From assembly GCA_016215705.1 (NCBI GenBank), contig JACRIR010000208.1, positions 1-9,600 on the forward strand: DNA of 9,600 bases. The letters run 5' to 3'. Every line of letters begins with the position of its first letter. The stretch's first letter is position 1. Below the pieces are notes generated by a model that worked only from the letters and a program-made list of their open reading frames with translations, was not told the origin of the DNA and made no database searches. The position numbers were made by a program, and so were the translations under genes. Positions 5,689-9,600 of the stretch are shown here, in pieces. The stretch comes from Candidatus Poribacteria bacterium (GTDB lineage Bacteria; Abyssobacteria; SURF-5).

Positions 5689-7338
5689 GTGGAGAACAGC
5701 ATACACAGCAACACCTTGCGGCAATGCCCGAGGCGAATCCATGTATTGTTCCTGCTAATACTCGTGGCCGCAGCGTTGCTCGCATACTCGAACAACTTCA
5801 CGGCTGGTTTTGTCTATGACGATTATCCCTTCATACTGGAGAATCCGGCGGTACGGACGCTCTCAAACCCAGTCCGGTTCTTCACCAGCCGCGAAGCTTT
5901 TTCGGAGAAGGGACAGTATGTGATATACCGTCCGCTAGCCACCCTCAGTTTTGCGCTCAACTACAGGTTGAGCGGGTACAATCCGGCTTTGTTCCACACG
6001 GTTAACATCCTTCTCCACGTCGCCGCAAGCGCGACCCTGTATGCGCTTTTGTTCTTGACATTTGGCGAAGCGGTTTTTGCTTTTTTTGTGGCGCTTCTAT
6101 TTCTCCTCCATCCGGCGCAGACCGAGGCTGTCTCATGGATCGCCGGGCGCGGCAATCCGATGTTCCTCACGGTCTTCTTCCTTGCAATGATCTGCTATGA
6201 GAAATGGAAGAGAGAAAGTAGTCGGGCTTATTACGGACTGGCTCTGCTGTTTGCGGCATTATCGCTTCTGTCAAAGGAAATGGCGGTTGTCCTGCCGGTT
6301 TTGCTGGTCGTGGTCGAGTTGACTCTCCCTCGGCCGGACGCGCGCCCGGATCGCACGAAGCATCTCGTCGCGGTCATCCCGTTTGTCGCGCTCTCGATAG
6401 GCTACGTGGTACTGCGACATTTGGCCCTGGGCGAGACCAGGCAGATGGGATACTGGGGCGGCGGACTGTGGCCGACCCTCCTGACCATGACGAAGGGATT
6501 CGTGTACTACGTCCGCCTGCTGTTTGTCCCGATGCCGCTCATGGTCGAGTATGTCATTCCGATTGCGAGGTCGCCGCTGCAGCCGACGGTCCTCGTTTCT
6601 TTACTGGTGTTGGCGTTTCTTGTGCTCGCATGCGTTATGAGCTACAGACGGGCGCCGGTAGTGTGTTTTGGGATCGCATGGTTCTTTGCGTCGCTTCTGC
6701 CGGTGTCAAATGTGGTTCCTATGGAGGCAGTCATCAATGAGCGGTTTCTTTATTTGCCATCGATAGGGTTCTGCGCAATACTTGCGGCGCCACTGCTAGC
6801 GGCGAAGGCGGCTTCGAGAAAGAGGGCGGCCGTGGGCGTGATTATCGCGCTCGCTCTGATCGGTTCGTGTTACGGCGCTTTGACTTTCAACAGAAACCGG
6901 GATTGGCGCGACTCGCTTTCACTGTGGACCGCGTCGGTGAAGGCCTCGCCGGCCGGCCCGACGTCGCAATACAACCTTGGCCTGGAGCTTTTCAAGCGCG
7001 GCCGATATGACGAAGCTATCGAACATCTCAAGATCGCTTGTCGGCTCCAGGAGAGCTTCCCTTATGCGCATGCCGCACTCGGTAACGCCTATTTCGCAAA
7101 GGGAAGTTTTGAGGCCGCGATAGAGGAATACACAATCGGTGTGCGCCAATGGCCGACCGATAAGAATTTGAGGCATAACCTTGCAATGGCCTGGTTGGAG
7201 AAAGGTAAGATACATTCGTCTCAGGGCGAGACAGGGTTGGCCGCGCAATGCTTTCTGAATGCTCTCAAGTTCGAGCCGGGTCTTGAGCCTGCCATGCAGG
7301 CGCTCAGACAACTGAGCGGAGTTGACGAACGTGGATAA
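5689..7338 (+). CDS. TMTC/DUF1736-like GT-C membrane protein with C-terminal TPR repeats
   Basis: The 549-residue product has a polytopic membrane half (to about 400) and a TPR half (about 425-545). Family-like marks in order are: helix 1 at 18-33; FVYDDYPF with the acidic pair D44-D45; the block HPAQTEAVSWIAGRGNP at 141-157; LLSKEMAVVLP; PVSN followed by NERFLYLPSIG (350-360); and NRNRDW at 401-406. These are hallmarks of the TMTC/DUF1736 group. Eukaryotic TMTC1-4 have the same GT-C plus TPR layout and are linked to O-mannosylation of cadherins. The bacterial role is not established; transfer of a sugar from a lipid carrier on the outer face is the natural guess. GTG 5689 is chosen because GAGAGGA (5677-5683) lies 5 nt upstream; earlier in-frame starts run through a dispersed repeat. 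Its stop overlaps the next gene's start by 8 nt. Confidence 0.8.
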   Translation: MENSIHSNTLRQCPRRIHVLFLLILVAAALLAYSNNFTAGFVYDDYPFILENPAVRTLSNPVRFFTSREAFSEKGQYVIYRPLATLSFALNYRLSGYNPALFHTVNILLHVAASATLYALLFLTFGEAVFAFFVALLFLLHPAQTEAVSWIAGRGNPMFLTVFFLAMICYEKWKRESSRAYYGLALLFAALSLLSKEMAVVLPVLLVVVELTLPRPDARPDRTKHLVAVIPFVALSIGYVVLRHLALGETRQMGYWGGGLWPTLLTMTKGFVYYVRLLFVPMPLMVEYVIPIARSPLQPTVLVSLLVLAFLVLACVMSYRRAPVVCFGIAWFFASLLPVSNVVPMEAVINERFLYLPSIGFCAILAAPLLAAKAASRKRAAVGVIIALALIGSCYGALTFNRNRDWRDSLSLWTASVKASPAGPTSQYNLGLELFKRGRYDEAIEHLKIACRLQESFPYAHAALGNAYFAKGSFEAAIEEYTIGVRQWPTDKNLRHNLAMAWLEKGKIHSSQGETGLAAQCFLNALKFEPGLEPAMQALRQLSGVDERG

Positions 7339-9493
7339 CACCTCACCGGACAGAGAACGCCCCTCATGGGCGCCCAAACTTCTCAGGCGGTTCGCCGGCC
7401 TTGCGATTCTCCTCCTCGCGCTCTCGCTGTTTGCCAACAAGATTGCTGATACCGATATCTGGTGGCACCTGCGGACGGGTAGATACATCATCGAGAATCA
7501 TGTTATTCCCCGCGTCGACATGTACTCATATACGGCCGGTGGAAATAGATGGATTGACCTCCATTGGTTGTTCCAGGTCATCGTGTACGCAACCTTCAAC
7601 GCGCTCGGATCATACGGGCTGTCGCTCTTGTTCATCTCCGTTTTTGTTTTCTCTTTCCTGCTGCTCCGGTCCGCATGCCTGCCACAAAGAAACTACCTGG
7701 CGGCTATTATTCTGTTCGCCCTCGCTATCATGGCCGCCAGCGGGCGTTTCCTTGCCAGGCCCGAAGCTTTCACGTTTCTGATGATTGCGGCCTACATGGC
7801 GATACTATGCCGATACGAACGAGGAGGAGCTAATCGTCTTGTCTATCTCCTGATCCCACTTCAGATACTCTGGACGAACATGCAGGGGCTTTTCATCATC
7901 GGCCCATTCCTCATCTCTGCATATATTCTCGATCGCGGAATCAGGCGGTTTGTTTCCGGGCCGGAGTCTCGTGAGTCCGAGAAGCGCAGCAAAGGATTCC
8001 GGACTCTTCTTGTTGTGCTCATCGGGTCGCTCTTTGCGTGTCTCATCAATCCTTATGGTTTTAGTGGGTTGGCGTTTCCATTGACGCTTTTCACGCGCGT
8101 CGGCGGTATGCAGAACGTATTTGCCGCGTCGATTGCGGAGTTTCAGCCGCCATTCTCGGGTTACAATCTCACAGGCAGCATCAGATGGTTCGGAGTATTC
8201 ATGGTCATCTCAGCGCTCGCCGTGGCTGCGGATTATAGAAATATCAAAATAAGTCACGTTGTCATCTTCCTCGGGCTGGGATATCTTGCGCTGAACGCGA
8301 GGCGCAATATTCCGCTATTTGTGCTCGCGACTCTTCCCCTGTCGGTCGAGCATGCCGGCAATCTTGTCGTACGGTTAGGCGACTCCAAAGGCGGGAAATC
8401 GGCGCTATGGGTGAAGAGATTGGAATTGACAGGTTGCGCAGCGCTGATTCTACTTATTCCTTTTCAGATTTGTCGGGTAGTCAATGGCCGATACTATGTT
8501 TCCGACCGGCGAGCCGAGAGATTCGGGTTCGGCTTCAAGGAACAACTTTTCCCTCGCGGCGCATTCGTTTTCATCAAGGAGAATGGGATTCATGGTCCGC
8601 TTTTCAACAACATGGACATCGGTGGCATGTTCATATACGAGATGTATCCCATGGAGAAGGTCTTCATAGATGCGAGGCTTGAGGTGAACTCGGCTGAGCA
8701 TCTTGTTGAGTATCGCCGCGTGACGGCTGACCCCGTCGCCTTCAGGCGTCTCGCGTTGAAACATGGATTCAATGCCGCAGTTATAGCACACACGTCCCAG
8801 GACGCGCTCTACCTTATGCCCGTCCTGTATTTCTCGCCCGACTGGGCTCTTGTGTACCTTGATCCGATTGCTGCCGTCTTTGTGCGGACTGTTCCGGAAA
8901 ACGAAGTCATCATTCGTTCTGATAGAATAGACATTGGCCGGCGTCAAGTCCCGCTCATTGCGCCCGACGACACATTGAACGACAGCGGACCGATTTTCCT
9001 GCGAGCATTCCTCGATGCGATTACTCCTTCGGCGACGACGGACAGCGAGGCTCACAATTGGTTCAATCTCGGGCTCGTCTATCTGGTCATGGGTCAGAAT
9101 GCCCGCGCGGCAGAGCACATGAAGTCGGGGTTGAAGCTTATGCCCTTCTCATCGGAGGCTGAATATAACCTCGGACTCGCATATGATCGGATGGGAGAGA
9201 AGGGGATGGCCCTGCAACATTACGGAAAGGCCATCGTGCTGAACGCGCGCCATGCCCGCGCGCACGCGAACATTGGAAGGATATATGACGAGCGCGGCCT
9301 CAAGCGTGAGGCCGAACAGGAATACAATCTGGCGCTCAGATATGGAGGAGAAAACCCGATTGTGCTTTACAACCTGGGGGCGCTTTCATACGAGCGCGGC
9401 GAATATGAGACCGCACGCGAATGGTGGCAGCGCGCATTGAAGGAAGATTCCGCTTTCCAGCCTGCGATCGAAGCGCTGAAGAAGCTGAATTGA
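7331..9493 (+). CDS. Polytopic membrane protein with D-x-D-WWHL motif and four C-terminal TPRs (GT-C-like)
   Basis: The 720-residue product has helix 1 at about 20-35, then IADTDIWWHLRTGRYI (D40, D42) and IPRVDMYSYT, the first-loop pattern of a common bacterial membrane family distantly like GT-C transferases. About eight to ten helices follow to ~380. A soluble middle domain includes GPLFNNMDIGGMFIYEMYP and VFIDARLEV (420-452), usual in this family. Four complete 34-residue TPRs run 574-607, 608-641, 642-675 and 676-709. I chose GTG 7331, 9 nt after GGAG (7318-7321); a TTG at 7322 directly abuts that site. The start lies inside the previous gene, an 8-nt overlap suggesting translational coupling. 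A glycosyltransferase role is inferred from the motif, topology and neighbours; a flippase- or ligase-like role on the same carrier is possible. Confidence 0.75.
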   Translation: MDNTSPDRERPSWAPKLLRRFAGLAILLLALSLFANKIADTDIWWHLRTGRYIIENHVIPRVDMYSYTAGGNRWIDLHWLFQVIVYATFNALGSYGLSLLFISVFVFSFLLLRSACLPQRNYLAAIILFALAIMAASGRFLARPEAFTFLMIAAYMAILCRYERGGANRLVYLLIPLQILWTNMQGLFIIGPFLISAYILDRGIRRFVSGPESRESEKRSKGFRTLLVVLIGSLFACLINPYGFSGLAFPLTLFTRVGGMQNVFAASIAEFQPPFSGYNLTGSIRWFGVFMVISALAVAADYRNIKISHVVIFLGLGYLALNARRNIPLFVLATLPLSVEHAGNLVVRLGDSKGGKSALWVKRLELTGCAALILLIPFQICRVVNGRYYVSDRRAERFGFGFKEQLFPRGAFVFIKENGIHGPLFNNMDIGGMFIYEMYPMEKVFIDARLEVNSAEHLVEYRRVTADPVAFRRLALKHGFNAAVIAHTSQDALYLMPVLYFSPDWALVYLDPIAAVFVRTVPENEVIIRSDRIDIGRRQVPLIAPDDTLNDSGPIFLRAFLDAITPSATTDSEAHNWFNLGLVYLVMGQNARAAEHMKSGLKLMPFSSEAEYNLGLAYDRMGEKGMALQHYGKAIVLNARHARAHANIGRIYDERGLKREAEQEYNLALRYGGENPIVLYNLGALSYERGEYETAREWWQRALKEDSAFQPAIEALKKLN

Positions 9494-9563
9494 AGCTGTG
9501 TCCCGGAAACGCTTTTTCAAATCCTATCTCGGCGCTGACGGGTCTTCCGGATACCTGGCTCAT

Positions 9564-9600
9564 AAAATCGGGGAGTAGAAAATCGGGGACACGATGCCGC
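9564..9600. repeat. Second copy of the ATCGGGGACAC repeat, cut by the window edge
   Basis: AAAATCGGGGA occurs at 9564-9574 and again at 9579-9589, a 15-bp pitch. The second copy continues as AATCGGGGACACGATGCCGC to the window end, matching the left arm of the 3975-4017 palindrome except for one base (CATGC to GATGC). If it is the same kind of element, the reverse-complement arm should follow just outside the window. GTGTCCC at 9498-9504 can also pair with GGGACAC here. The 107 nt after the last gene hold no recognisable gene or T-run terminator. Confidence 0.6.

Noticed and set aside
8450-9118. A 222-codon open frame on the minus strand
   Set aside because: It lies fully inside the third glycosyltransferase-like gene, shows no family motif, and is an antisense shadow.
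9564-9600. Start of a CRISPR array, from the two AAAATCGGGGA copies
   Set aside because: The pitch is only 15 bp, there is no spacer of normal length, and the second copy matches the palindrome family.

Overview
The window is about 55% GC, densely coded, and looks like a chromosomal piece of a Gram-negative-type bacterium that can live anaerobically, probably from a poorly sampled lineage. This rests on a glycyl-radical-enzyme activase, frequent GTG/TTG starts, many TPR proteins and dispersed palindromic repeats. The sequence alone does not fix the taxon. No rRNA, tRNA, CRISPR array, transposase or phage gene was seen.

Left part (1-1119, + strand): a tandem-duplicated AhpD/carboxymuconolactone-decarboxylase-like protein with two CxxC motifs is followed 39 nt later by a small membrane protein, also built from two similar halves (LiaF/DUF5668-like). 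They converge on tsaB (1120-1815, - strand), a housekeeping gene for tRNA t6A modification.

A 200-bp divergent spacer (1816-2015) carries a TTGACA-type promoter in each direction and an inverted repeat between them. The rightward promoter drives a radical-SAM activase with two ferredoxin clusters. No glycyl radical enzyme partner lies in the window.

Right part (2947-9493, + strand): three consecutive, tightly spaced genes. Each encodes a polytopic membrane protein with a GT-C glycosyltransferase-like N-terminal half (an acidic motif just after the first membrane helix) and a TPR C-terminal half. The second resembles the TMTC/DUF1736 group, the first the ArnT/PMT group, and the third a D-x-D-WWHL membrane family. 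Together they look like a cassette for lipid-carrier-dependent sugar transfer outside the membrane, possibly onto proteins. That role is inferred; no acceptor is visible.

Two repeat families sit in or beside this cassette. One is a perfect palindrome (21-bp arms, 1-base centre) inside the first glycosyltransferase gene, read through in the only frame it leaves open; a second, half copy runs off the right edge. The other is a CATTCCCGCGAA-type repeat just before the second glycosyltransferase gene. The first glycosyltransferase gene also lacks an ordinary start codon in the place where its homology begins.
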